DNA of 42,432 nucleotides from Nitrospirae bacterium JdFR-86 (GTDB lineage: Bacteria > Nitrospirota > Thermodesulfovibrionia > Thermodesulfovibrionales > JdFR-86): positions 1-42,432 of the forward strand of contig MTOV01000024.1 in NCBI GenBank assembly GCA_002011815.1, read 5' to 3'. The notes under the pieces are model-generated. The model saw only the letters and a list, made by a program, of their open reading frames with translations, was not told the origin of the DNA and searched no databases. Numbering within the stretch: position 1 is the first letter of the stretch; each line of letters opens with the position of its first letter. The position numbers and the translations under genes are program-made. Below, one piece after another: positions 1 to 7,129 of the stretch.

Positions 1-48
1 AGTTGGGAGAGCGGTCGCACCGACAGGTCGGCGGTTCTCTCGGCTACA
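1..48 (+). pseudogene. tRNA-like fragment at the window edge
   Basis: Two 13-base blocks are identical to parts of the tRNA-Ala downstream: 1-13 matches 89-101 (D arm) and 25-37 matches 119-131 (variable/T arm). The part between them is 11 bases instead of 17 and forms only a short GTCG/CGAC hairpin, so no normal anticodon arm can be drawn. The 3' part does not form a standard T arm. The window starts inside it, so its 5' side cannot be judged. It is probably a decayed tRNA or another tRNA-derived repeat copy, not a working tRNA. Confidence 0.4.
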
Positions 49-75
49 GCAAAAGATAATTCTTGGTTTAAGTTC

Positions 76-151
<76 letters not shown>

Positions 152-159
152 TTAGAAAA

Positions 160-190
160 AAAGGGTTGTAAGTTGAACTTACAACCCTTT
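160..190 (+). terminator. Perfect hairpin after tRNA-Ala
   Basis: A 14-bp perfect inverted repeat (160-173 with 177-190) has a 3-base TGA loop. It lies 8 bases after the tRNA CCA. The 3' side is TTTAATTG, so the U tract is short, while the 5' side carries an A run that would be a U tract on the minus strand. It may end the tRNA transcript or separate it from the GIY-YIG gene. Confidence 0.6.
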
Positions 191-210
191 AATTGTTAAG
201 AAAAGCTCCA

Positions 211-525
<315 letters not shown>

Positions 526-532
526 GAAAATC

Positions 533-566
533 AAGGGGTTAGCCCTAAAGGGCTAACCCCTTTTTT
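533..566 (+). terminator. Rho-independent terminator after the tRNA/GIY-YIG cassette
   Basis: A perfect 13-bp stem (533-545 with 550-562) and a TAAA loop are followed by a T run (561-566). It lies 8 bases after the GIY-YIG stop codon and closes the cassette. Confidence 0.9.
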
Positions 567-590
567 GTGTTATATAACAGCCAGTGCCAT

Positions 591-630
591 AAAAATAAGC
601 GGGAGCCTTTTCACAGGACACCCGCTTATT
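591..630 (-). terminator. Rho-independent terminator of the carbonic anhydrase gene
   Basis: AATAAGCGGG (594-603) pairs with CCCGCTTATT (621-630), with a small inner CCT/AGG pairing. On the minus strand the stem is followed by TTTTT (595-591). It lies 15 bases beyond the carbonic anhydrase stop. Confidence 0.8.
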
Positions 631-645
631 CCCAGGCTTTATCTT

Positions 646-1407
646 TTAATTGCTGACTTTTATAATCCTTCCGTTTAAAGGCTGGACAGGTCGTGCGTTC
701 ATCTCGAAAATCGAGGAGAACTTTGCAATCTGCTTGGCAGATACCTCAATAGGGGTCTTCATAACCATCCACTTTACACCCTCACTGCATGGCGGAGTGG
801 TAAGTGAGCCGGTGAAACTATAGTATGTTTTATCAGCAGGCAGAAGCTGGCTTGCATTTATCTTTACACTTCTGACTGACCTTTCCTTGCCTTCTTCCTC
901 AGGCATGTATTTCCACAAGGTCTGGATGAAATCGTTCTTCTTGCCTTTTTTCATAAAAACGGCAACCACTGCCAGCTCACCGTCACTGCTTTTGTGCACA
1001 AGATGTGCCTCCATGTCATAAGGCTTTCCGTTAACAGTGTTCTCGCTTGGTCCGTGGAAATGGAACTGAAGAAGCTTGTATTCCTTGCCATTAACTTCAA
1101 TTGAACTGTCCCCGGCATAATTAACCTGAATGGCATGCCCGTTGTTTATAATCATCAAAGGAACATCATTGTAGTTAAACTCAATGTCATCAAGGTCTGC
1201 CTTAACAGCACCTGTAATATCCACTGGAGACTGCATCTTTCCTTCTTTGCATGCTGAGTATTCAGGGCTAAGGTCTCCCCAGTGCGCAGGGCCTATCTCT
1301 CCTTCATAGCCCCAGTGCGCAGAATGACCATGCCCGCCTGCAAACGATACCCCAAAAGAGAATAAAATCAATCCAGCAATCAACGCAGCATAAGTGATAA
1401 ACCTCAT
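646..1407 (-). CDS. Periplasmic alpha-type carbonic anhydrase
   Basis: The 253-residue protein interconverts CO2 and bicarbonate with a zinc ion. A signal peptide of about 23 residues (ending SFA) sends it to the periplasm. The zinc ligands expected for the alpha class are visible: His116 and His118 in FHFHGPSE and His135 in EAHLVH. LTTPPCSE at 202-209 is the conserved substrate-pocket loop; Cys207 and Cys53 are placed like the disulfide pair of bacterial alpha enzymes. The start is fixed by an AAAGGAGG site just upstream. It has its own terminator and no operon partner, since the next gene is divergent. The length matches secreted alpha-CAs (about 220-250). Confidence 0.95.
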   Translation of the reverse strand: MRFITYAALIAGLILFSFGVSFAGGHGHSAHWGYEGEIGPAHWGDLSPEYSACKEGKMQSPVDITGAVKADLDDIEFNYNDVPLMIINNGHAIQVNYAGDSSIEVNGKEYKLLQFHFHGPSENTVNGKPYDMEAHLVHKSSDGELAVVAVFMKKGKKNDFIQTLWKYMPEEEGKERSVRSVKINASQLLPADKTYYSFTGSLTTPPCSEGVKWMVMKTPIEVSAKQIAKFSSIFEMNARPVQPLNGRIIKVSN

Positions 1408-1608
1408 TTCTACCTCCTTTTCTACATAAAAACCTCAAAATATTTAAATTATTTCAATTAATCCTAAAATCCTAAAACCATCACCTCCCCCCTAATTGAG
1501 TGTAGCCCTTTGCCTTTTGTCTGAAAAAGTCAAAACGTAAGTTTATATTAAATTAGAATTATAATTGTCAAGAAGAATTTAAAACCGGGCAAACTGTATA
1601 CTAAGGTC

Positions 1609-2130
1609 ATGGCTGGTACGCACTCAAAGACCATACTCTTTATAGGCGACTCTCTTATAGAGTTTTTTGACTGGCAAAGGCGGTTCCCGGAGCACAAAAT
1701 CTTTAATCTCGGCATAGCCGGTGAGACAGTTGAAGGACTGCTTTCAAGAATCGACAGGATAATCAAGACGCACCCTGCCCCTGACCTTATCTTCATAATG
1801 ACCGGTATAAACAATGTTGCAATAGAAGACTTTGACTTTTTAGACTCTTACAAAGAAATAATCAAACGCCTGCGTGACGCTTACCCAAAAACCCAAATCT
1901 TTATCACCAGTCTCCTGCCAACCCTGCTTGAGTGGATACCGGAAGAGTTCATCCTAAAAGCAAACCTCTTTCTGGCAGAGATAGCCAAAGAAACCGGTGC
2001 AGAATTCCTGGACATCCACGCCTGCTTTGCGAATAACGAACTCAAAGAGTGTTTGCTTCCTGACGGAGTACACCTGAGTGATAAAGGATATGCCCTGTGG
2101 TCTCAGGCACTGGAGAAAATAATCAAGTAA
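1609..2130 (+). CDS. SGNH/GDSL-family hydrolase, cytoplasmic
   Basis: The protein has 173 residues. The four family blocks are present: GDSL at 13-16 (nucleophile Ser15), the NLGIAGET glycine block near 35-42, TGINN (GxN oxyanion block) near 64-68, and DGVH near the C terminus carrying the Asp and His of the triad. Such enzymes hydrolyse esters or thioesters (acetyl-sugars, lysophospholipids); the substrate cannot be read from sequence. There is no signal peptide or membrane segment. A TATACT -10-like box (1597-1602) ends 6 bases before the ATG, with only a weak AAGG, so the mRNA may be leaderless. Confidence 0.88.
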   Translation: MAGTHSKTILFIGDSLIEFFDWQRRFPEHKIFNLGIAGETVEGLLSRIDRIIKTHPAPDLIFIMTGINNVAIEDFDFLDSYKEIIKRLRDAYPKTQIFITSLLPTLLEWIPEEFILKANLFLAEIAKETGAEFLDIHACFANNELKECLLPDGVHLSDKGYALWSQALEKIIK

Positions 2131-2131
2131 A

Positions 2132-2162
2132 TTGACTTTACTTCAACTCCGTATGTTAAAAT
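2132..2162 (+). promoter_or_regulatory. Putative sigma-70 promoter for the 2206-5515 genes
   Basis: TTGACT (2132-2137) and TAAAAT (2157-2162) are separated by 19 bases. They lie upstream of the small membrane protein that opens a tightly packed four-gene run. The spacing is slightly long, so the call is tentative. Confidence 0.4.
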
Positions 2163-2205
2163 TTTTTCGGTCACCTATTGATGCCTGAAATTAAAGGGGG
2201 AATAC

Positions 2206-2394
2206 ATGGCTAGAACACTTGTAATGGGAGCAGTCCTTGGTCTTGTCGGTGGGATAATATTTAGTGTCCTTTACTTCGGCGCAGGACAGATAACAACACC
2301 GATGGCTTATATACACGATGTGTCAGGCGCGGCACTTGGAATACTGATAGCATGGATTGTAGCCCTCTACAGAAGAGGTGCGGATAAAAAATGA
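2206..2394 (+). CDS. Small two-helix membrane protein of unknown function
   Basis: This 62-residue protein has two hydrophobic helices (about 4-26 and 38-56), a short loop and a basic RRGADKK tail, so the C terminus is probably cytoplasmic. An AAAGGGGG site sits before the ATG. Its stop overlaps the ATG of the thioredoxin-like selenoprotein gene (ATGA), so the two are translationally coupled. I do not recognise a family. The position suggests a membrane partner of the redox/iron block that follows. Confidence 0.7.
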   Translation: MARTLVMGAVLGLVGGIIFSVLYFGAGQITTPMAYIHDVSGAALGILIAWIVALYRRGADKK

Positions 2395-2879
2395 CCCGTT
2401 TTGGGGTAAAGACACTTTTTATTGCACTCGTTTTTGTAGTAAGTTTTTCATGCTCAGACGGGTTTCCTCCGGAATTTCCTGCTCCTGATTTTACTCTCAA
2501 AAGCCCCCTGACAGGCAATGAGGTGACCCTTTCCTCACTCAGTGGCAAACCTGTTGTTATCTACTGGTTTGCAAGTTGGTGACTCCGCTGCACTGAAGAG
2601 ATTGCGCTGGTCAGGCGCGCAGAAGAAAAATACAAAGACACCGGTCTTACAGTCCTCTGGATAGGACATCAAGACCGTGTGGAAAAACTCACCAAATATG
2701 CCAAAGATAACGGAATACCCGATTACTTATTCGATGCTGACGACAGCATGTCAAAAAAATTCGGCATAACATACGGAGGCGGTATTGTATTCATCAACAG
2801 AGACGCAGTAGTAAAATCACGAATACCAAAAGGATTTTCTTCCTCTCGCCTTGAAGCCGAACTGAAAAAAATACTTTAA
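2391..2879 (+). CDS. Thioredoxin/TlpA-like selenoprotein (UxxC), exported
   Basis: The frame runs 162 residues if TGA at 2580-2582 is read as selenocysteine (residue 64). The sequence before it (PAPDFTLKSP, VVIYWFASW) and after it (LRC-TEEIALVRRAEEKY) is that of a TlpA/ResA-like thioredoxin, and the TGA falls exactly where the first Cys of W-C-x-x-C belongs, giving W-U-L-R-C with Cys67 as partner. Both halves are in the same frame. The N terminus has a hydrophobic signal ending near Cys21 (VVSFSC), so the protein is exported and perhaps a lipoprotein. The usual cis-Pro position is Gly (YGGGIVFIN). It would be a thiol:disulfide reductase or oxidase. Neighbours offer two roles: reductant for cytochrome c maturation (ResB/CcsA nearby) or partner of the FTR1/DUF2318 protein 3 bases downstream. 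SelA/SelB/tRNA-Sec are not in this window. Automatic annotation would split it in two. Confidence 0.85.
2588..2622 (+). promoter_or_regulatory. Candidate bacterial SECIS hairpin
   Basis: The outer stem CTGC/GCAG (2588-2591 with 2619-2622) and inner stem GCGCT/AGGCGC (2604-2608 with 2613-2618, one bulged G) present a GGTC apical loop (2609-2612). There is a 12-base bulge on the 5' side. The GG of the loop is 26 bases after the TGA. Bacterial SECIS elements lie inside the coding region just after UGA, with a G-rich apical loop roughly 16-37 bases downstream, so distance and loop both fit. Loop sequence and folding were judged by eye. Confidence 0.65.
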
Positions 2880-2882
2880 AAA

Positions 2883-4259
2883 ATGTCACAGCCGTTTCTC
2901 ATAGCCTTTAGAGAGGCATTACAGTGTTCTATAATCTTAGTCCTTATGCTGGCATACCTTAAGACAAAGGATGACAGCGAATACCACAAAAGTTTTATCT
3001 CCGGAATTGTCATCGCCTTCATCATAGGATTCATTGCAGGCTATGTTCCGCTTTTTAGCAGACTCTGGGGCAATAAAACATGGACATTCTGGAGATATAC
3101 CACTGAATTAATAATCTTCTATTCGAGCATACTGTTTTTAATCTCTAAGTCAAACCCGTCAAAGCCCGTTGTTAAAGCAGGGCTTATGCTTCTGGGTTTT
3201 TCCGTGTTTTTCTTTGAAGCAAGGGCTTCAGGATTCTTAATTTACGACTACGGCATGATGAAAGAAAACATCACAGGTATAACCATTGCAGGACTGACCG
3301 GTATCATCTCAGGCTTTATTCCCGTGCTTCTCCTGAACCGGTTTCTGGAGAAAATCCCCATTCACAAAGCACTGACACTTCCAAGTCTTCTGATGCTAAC
3401 AGGTGCATTGAAATTTGCATTTGGCGGAGCAGGTGAACTTGAAGAAGGAAATATACTGATAGCACTGCAAAAAGGCCTTCTCGGATTTTTTAAGGACACC
3501 ACAGAGTATATGCAGGGTGTCCTTTTGCTTTCAGAGCATCCGTTTATAGAAGTCCCCTTTGCTGCTCTTGCCCGTTTTCTCTCAGGAGACCGGATGGCTA
3601 CCTCGGCAATGGTGATATTTACAATGCTTCCTCCTCTGCTCATACTCAGCCACCTGTTTGCAAAGCCTGAACCAATAGTCAGCGACATTCAAGTCAGAGC
3701 AGAAAGAAGACTCAATATCGCATTCTTCAGAAAAGAACTTATTTATAAAACAACACCAGTATTGCTCTCATTTGTAATCCTCTTAGTCTTAATCCATGCA
3801 GTGAACATGGCAGTAAATCCACTTTATGGTCCTGAACCCATACCTGTAAGAGAGGCCGAAGGGCTTGGTGTCCTGAAGATACCGCTTTCTGACCAGGTCG
3901 GAGACCTTACAGACGGCAAACTCAGAAAATATGTTTATTACTATGGAGACAAGCAAATTATATTTCTTGCCATACTCAAACCTGACGGCTCTCTTGGAGT
4001 AGCACTTGACCAGTGCGAGATATGTAAACCTGCAGAATGGAATAAAGCTGCACAGGGATACGCCCAGAGGGGAGACCACCTTGTCTGCAAATACTGCATG
4101 ACACCCATACCCATTCCCACAATCAATAACCCCGGGGGCTGTAATCCAATACCCCTTCCATTTAAACTCGAAGACAATTACATAATAATCTCTCTTGACG
4201 ACCTCATAAGAACATACAAAAACGCCGAGGCTTTGGATAAAAAAGGGACACACCTATGA
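2883..4259 (+). CDS. FTR1-like polytopic membrane protein with C-terminal DUF2318 domain
   Basis: The protein has 458 residues. The N-terminal ~270 residues hold about seven membrane helices and begin with FREALQ, resembling the R-E-x-x-E motif of FTR1 iron permeases, although the last Glu is Gln here. A further helix (about 295-315) precedes an extracytoplasmic DUF2318 domain with Cys378, Cys381, Cys402, Cys405 and Cys420 in a CxxC, CKYC, PGGC arrangement plus the PIPIPTINNPGG segment; these could bind metal or heme-like cofactors. In Campylobacter an FTR1 permease, P19, a DUF2318 protein, FtsX-type permeases and TlpA-like thioredoxins form an iron-uptake cluster, so the thioredoxin 3 bases upstream fits. 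There is no clear Shine-Dalgarno, so translation is probably coupled. Transport of iron is inference. Confidence 0.78.
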   Translation: MSQPFLIAFREALQCSIILVLMLAYLKTKDDSEYHKSFISGIVIAFIIGFIAGYVPLFSRLWGNKTWTFWRYTTELIIFYSSILFLISKSNPSKPVVKAGLMLLGFSVFFFEARASGFLIYDYGMMKENITGITIAGLTGIISGFIPVLLLNRFLEKIPIHKALTLPSLLMLTGALKFAFGGAGELEEGNILIALQKGLLGFFKDTTEYMQGVLLLSEHPFIEVPFAALARFLSGDRMATSAMVIFTMLPPLLILSHLFAKPEPIVSDIQVRAERRLNIAFFRKELIYKTTPVLLSFVILLVLIHAVNMAVNPLYGPEPIPVREAEGLGVLKIPLSDQVGDLTDGKLRKYVYYYGDKQIIFLAILKPDGSLGVALDQCEICKPAEWNKAAQGYAQRGDHLVCKYCMTPIPIPTINNPGGCNPIPLPFKLEDNYIIISLDDLIRTYKNAEALDKKGTHL

Positions 4260-5515
4260 TGCAGAAAAAAATCATAAGACTCGTATCCTCATGGCAATTT
4301 ACACTAATCCTGCTGCTTTTGCTTTGCACCTCATACGTATTCTTAACATTTACTGAAAGACCCTATGAAAAATGGATAAATTTCATTTTCCATACACCTG
4401 CAGGACTAATTCTTTATATCGGGCTCATTGTTAATCTCATATCTTTAAACATCAGAATCGCCTGCTCAAGACTCAAACGCAAAACAGTCACCCTTGAAAG
4501 CATCAAAAACATGGATACTTATATAGAACTCCCTGCAAACGCTCCTCACCTGGGGGAAACAATCACTGCATGGGCAAAGAAAAAAGGCTTCCACACAGAC
4601 ACAGACAAAAACTATGTAATCGCACTAAAGGGGAAACTCTCGTTTCTTCCCGGAACCTTATTCAGAACAGGCTTGATTGTTCTCATGACTGCACTTCTTT
4701 TCAGCGCATATCTCAGGAAGACTGAAGAAGCAGTGTTTCACGAAGGGGACAAACTCTTTGGAAAAAACATCTATCTGACAAGTATTAAATCCAATCTTCC
4801 TGAAGAGTTTTTGCAGGTAGGCGAAAAAAGCATATTCAAACTGAACGGTGTTTCCGCAACTCTTTCAACCTCGACAAAGACATACAGTATTACAAGCGGA
4901 TTTCCCACAAAAATTAAAGGCAAGTATTATCGCATCACCAATCTCGGGTTTTCCCAGCCGTTTTCAGTTGGAAAATCACCGACTGAAAATGCAGACATAG
5001 ACATACTTCCACCAGGCAAAACCGATACACTCACACTGCCATCCGGGGATCCACTTACAATTACGCTTCAACCGGAAAAGACTATAAAAAAAGGACTCAT
5101 TACAGGAAAACTCTACAATCTCAAGACTCCCCTTTACAGCATAAGCTTTAAGAATAAAAACGGTAATAACATAGAAGGCTTGAGTATAAGACCTTTGGAA
5201 AGCATTGCATTCGGAGAGGTCGATATTTCACTTGGCAAGAACTCTCTGTTCGTAAAGATACAATCCGTATATGACCCTGCACTTGTGTTCATATATACAG
5301 GCATTCTGCTGACCTTTTCAGGTCTAATTTTCATGTTCAGCCGGTTTTTCTGGTATGAAAAACAGATGTGTGCCGTCTTTACGGACAAAACAGTGCTTAT
5401 CGGTTATAGAAAAGAGTTTTACAAGAAGTGGGGCATACAGAAATTTCACAGGTGGAAAGACGTCTTTGTGTCAGGCACTGAATCTTCCGTAAACAAAGCC
5501 CAGACCACCGATTGA
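4256..5515 (+). CDS. ResB-like cytochrome c biogenesis protein
   Basis: The 419-residue protein has helices near 12-33, 48-68, 134-152 and 343-365, and a large extracytoplasmic beta-rich region between the last two. The SSWQFTLILLLLL start and overall topology match the ResB/CcsB family, which with CcsA moves heme across the membrane and attaches it to apocytochromes c. Conserved heme histidines could not be confirmed by eye. The start overlaps the DUF2318 gene (ATGA), placing it in the same transcript. Its last 45 bases overlap the 3' end of a convergent second ResB-like gene. It could serve a specialised maturation or metal-reduction role with the DUF2318 protein. Confidence 0.72.
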   Translation: MMQKKIIRLVSSWQFTLILLLLLCTSYVFLTFTERPYEKWINFIFHTPAGLILYIGLIVNLISLNIRIACSRLKRKTVTLESIKNMDTYIELPANAPHLGETITAWAKKKGFHTDTDKNYVIALKGKLSFLPGTLFRTGLIVLMTALLFSAYLRKTEEAVFHEGDKLFGKNIYLTSIKSNLPEEFLQVGEKSIFKLNGVSATLSTSTKTYSITSGFPTKIKGKYYRITNLGFSQPFSVGKSPTENADIDILPPGKTDTLTLPSGDPLTITLQPEKTIKKGLITGKLYNLKTPLYSISFKNKNGNNIEGLSIRPLESIAFGEVDISLGKNSLFVKIQSVYDPALVFIYTGILLTFSGLIFMFSRFFWYEKQMCAVFTDKTVLIGYRKEFYKKWGIQKFHRWKDVFVSGTESSVNKAQTTD

Positions 5516-6187
5516 CAGGAACACACCGCCTATAAGTGCCCAAAGCGCACCTGGGTCGCGGCATACCCTTATAAGTGCTGAAGGTTCAGGCTCTATGCTT
5601 ACTGATTTAAAGTAAAGCCCGAACTGTCCGAAATACAAAGGATGCACAGGACGAAGAACCTCTTCTTTGACTTTTTCGCCGTTTTCAAACCACCATAATT
5701 TTGCTTCCCAGTCAGTATAATATCCTTGCTTATCAGTCTGTACTTTCACGTCTTCAAGATAAAGCTCTATTTCTCCGGCGACGACCTTCTTTTCGCCTTC
5801 TTTAATACGCATATCTGTCTTAAACCCTATGGAGGCTGTAAGCAGATGCCCGAGCATTATAAAGAGCACTCCGAGGTGCATTACTTGTGGCGAAAGCTTC
5901 AGTATGAGATTTCGGCTGTTAAGCCCCTTAATTGTGCCATCTATAGTACAGAATATAGTGCTGACTGCAAGCAGGGCAAGCATCAGTATCATAGCGTATA
6001 TCCACCATGTAAGCTTAAGATTTCCGGAGTCTGAAAGCCACCTAAAAAGCGGTGTATCGTCTATGCCTGAGAAAAACGCAAGATTGTTTGGAAGAACTAC
6101 CGAACCTATGAATGCAAACACAATGAATACGAAAAACAGCCAGAATGCAGTCTTAAGCGAAAGGAAAAATCGTGCAATTGCCTTCAT
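5471..6187 (-). CDS. ResB-like protein (short form), System II cytochrome c maturation
   Basis: This 238-residue protein has a SLKTAFWLFFVFIVFAFIGSVVLP opening helix typical of ResB/CcsB, helices near 60-80, 100-120 and 210-230, and a soluble segment between them (RIKEGEKKVVAGEIELYLEDVKV). It is much shorter than full ResB (400-plus residues). It follows the CcsA-like gene by 25 bases on the same strand, so the two form a heme-handling pair. An AGG-rich site lies 12 bases upstream of the ATG, rather far. The 3' end overlaps the convergent ResB-like gene by 45 bp. Confidence 0.78.
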   Translation of the reverse strand: MKAIARFFLSLKTAFWLFFVFIVFAFIGSVVLPNNLAFFSGIDDTPLFRWLSDSGNLKLTWWIYAMILMLALLAVSTIFCTIDGTIKGLNSRNLILKLSPQVMHLGVLFIMLGHLLTASIGFKTDMRIKEGEKKVVAGEIELYLEDVKVQTDKQGYYTDWEAKLWWFENGEKVKEEVLRPVHPLYFGQFGLYFKSVSIEPEPSALIRVCRDPGALWALIGGVFLSIGGLGFVYGRFSA

Positions 6188-6212
6188 AAAATAAAAACAC
6201 CTCCGGCAAAAC

Positions 6213-6977
6213 CTAAAATTGAGTCGGTGGGCTCGGTATCACAGTGCCCACACCAAAGTAGGCAAAAAGAGCCACTGCAAACCCGAGTATTCCAAGTACT
6301 GCTGCTGGTCTGCCCCTTAATCCTCTTATAAATCTTGCATGCAGATAAAGCCCGTAGTAAAACCATACGAGCGTAGTCCAAAGCTCCTTTGACGTCCAAA
6401 GCCAGTATGTGCCATAGGCTACAAAAAACCATATACTGCCTGCTACCAGCGAGATAGAAAACACTATCCAGCCATGAATTATCCCCTTGTATTGAAGCAA
6501 CTCGTATTCGCCCTTGCCGTTTAACAGATAATACACCCCGATGCACGCTGATATTCCAAAAAACGCATAACCTATAAAGTAAAAGAATATGTGAAGATAA
6601 AACCACGGTGACTTTAAAAAAGGCGAAATTGTATTAATGGGCTTAAAGGCAAGAGAAACAAACATAAAGATTGAAAGCAAGGGCAATGCTACAATACCTA
6701 AATTCTTCAATCCCTGACGGCTGTAAAAATACCAGTAGACAAAAGCCATTACAAGCGCCATGAACGAAATATTATCGTGCTTTTCTGTAAGTGGAATCCT
6801 GCCTATCTCTACCCCTCTCAGAACAATACTCAGTATATGGAAAAAAATTCCGGAAAGAAAAAGCCAATAGCCTTTTTTCCCTTCCATAAGCCCCATGATG
6901 TATAATGCCGTGGGGATGAGAATAAGAAAAATAGTAAGTAAAGACCGGCCTTCTTCGCTAAGTTCAAAAAGTGCCAT
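6213..6977 (-). CDS. CcsA/CcmC-family cytochrome c assembly protein
   Basis: A 254-residue, almost entirely membrane-embedded protein with about eight helices. The WWD-like heme-handling loop is recognisable as YGTYWLWTSKELWTTLVW, and His residues in LYLHARF and WFYLHIFFYF may be heme ligands. CcsA proteins hold and export heme and ligate it to CxxCH motifs in the periplasm together with ResB; this window encodes several such cytochromes at 17328-19494. The ATG at 6977 is preferred over GTG 6986 because AGGTG sits 6 bases before it. The WWD loop lacks the usual Asp (Thr here). Confidence 0.85.
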   Translation of the reverse strand: MALFELSEEGRSLLTIFLILIPTALYIMGLMEGKKGYWLFLSGIFFHILSIVLRGVEIGRIPLTEKHDNISFMALVMAFVYWYFYSRQGLKNLGIVALPLLSIFMFVSLAFKPINTISPFLKSPWFYLHIFFYFIGYAFFGISACIGVYYLLNGKGEYELLQYKGIIHGWIVFSISLVAGSIWFFVAYGTYWLWTSKELWTTLVWFYYGLYLHARFIRGLRGRPAAVLGILGFAVALFAYFGVGTVIPSPPTQF

Positions 6978-7076
6978 AACTGTCACCTATTCCACTAAAA
7001 ACATGTTATTGCCACTGTATTTTTGCTGCCTCAATCTTAGCATTCATTTTACCGTTAATGTCAAGAAATGCTTATG

Positions 7077-7107
7077 TTGGCAAACAAATCGCCTAATAAA
7101 GTATAAT
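7077..7107 (+). promoter_or_regulatory. Putative sigma-70 promoter of the PilZ-receiver gene
   Basis: TTGGCA (7077-7082) and a perfect TATAAT (7102-7107) are 19 bases apart. Transcription would start near 7114, leaving a short leader that carries AAAGGT before the GTG start at 7130. Confidence 0.5.
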
Positions 7108-7129
7108 AGGCATTGTATCAAAGGTAACG

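Noticed and set aside
1-48. A functional tRNA at the left edge
   Set aside because: The middle part is six bases too short for an anticodon arm and the T arm does not pair.
2580-2582. TGA as a true stop, making the thioredoxin gene a pseudogene
   Set aside because: The stop hits exactly the first redox Cys, the downstream frame is intact to a normal C terminus, and a SECIS-like hairpin follows.
2580-2582. TGA read as Trp (recoded genetic code)
   Set aside because: Many other genes in the window end in TGA, so TGA is a normal stop here.
3789-4253. 154-aa minus-strand frame
   Set aside because: Antisense shadow of the DUF2318 coding region, with no family signature.
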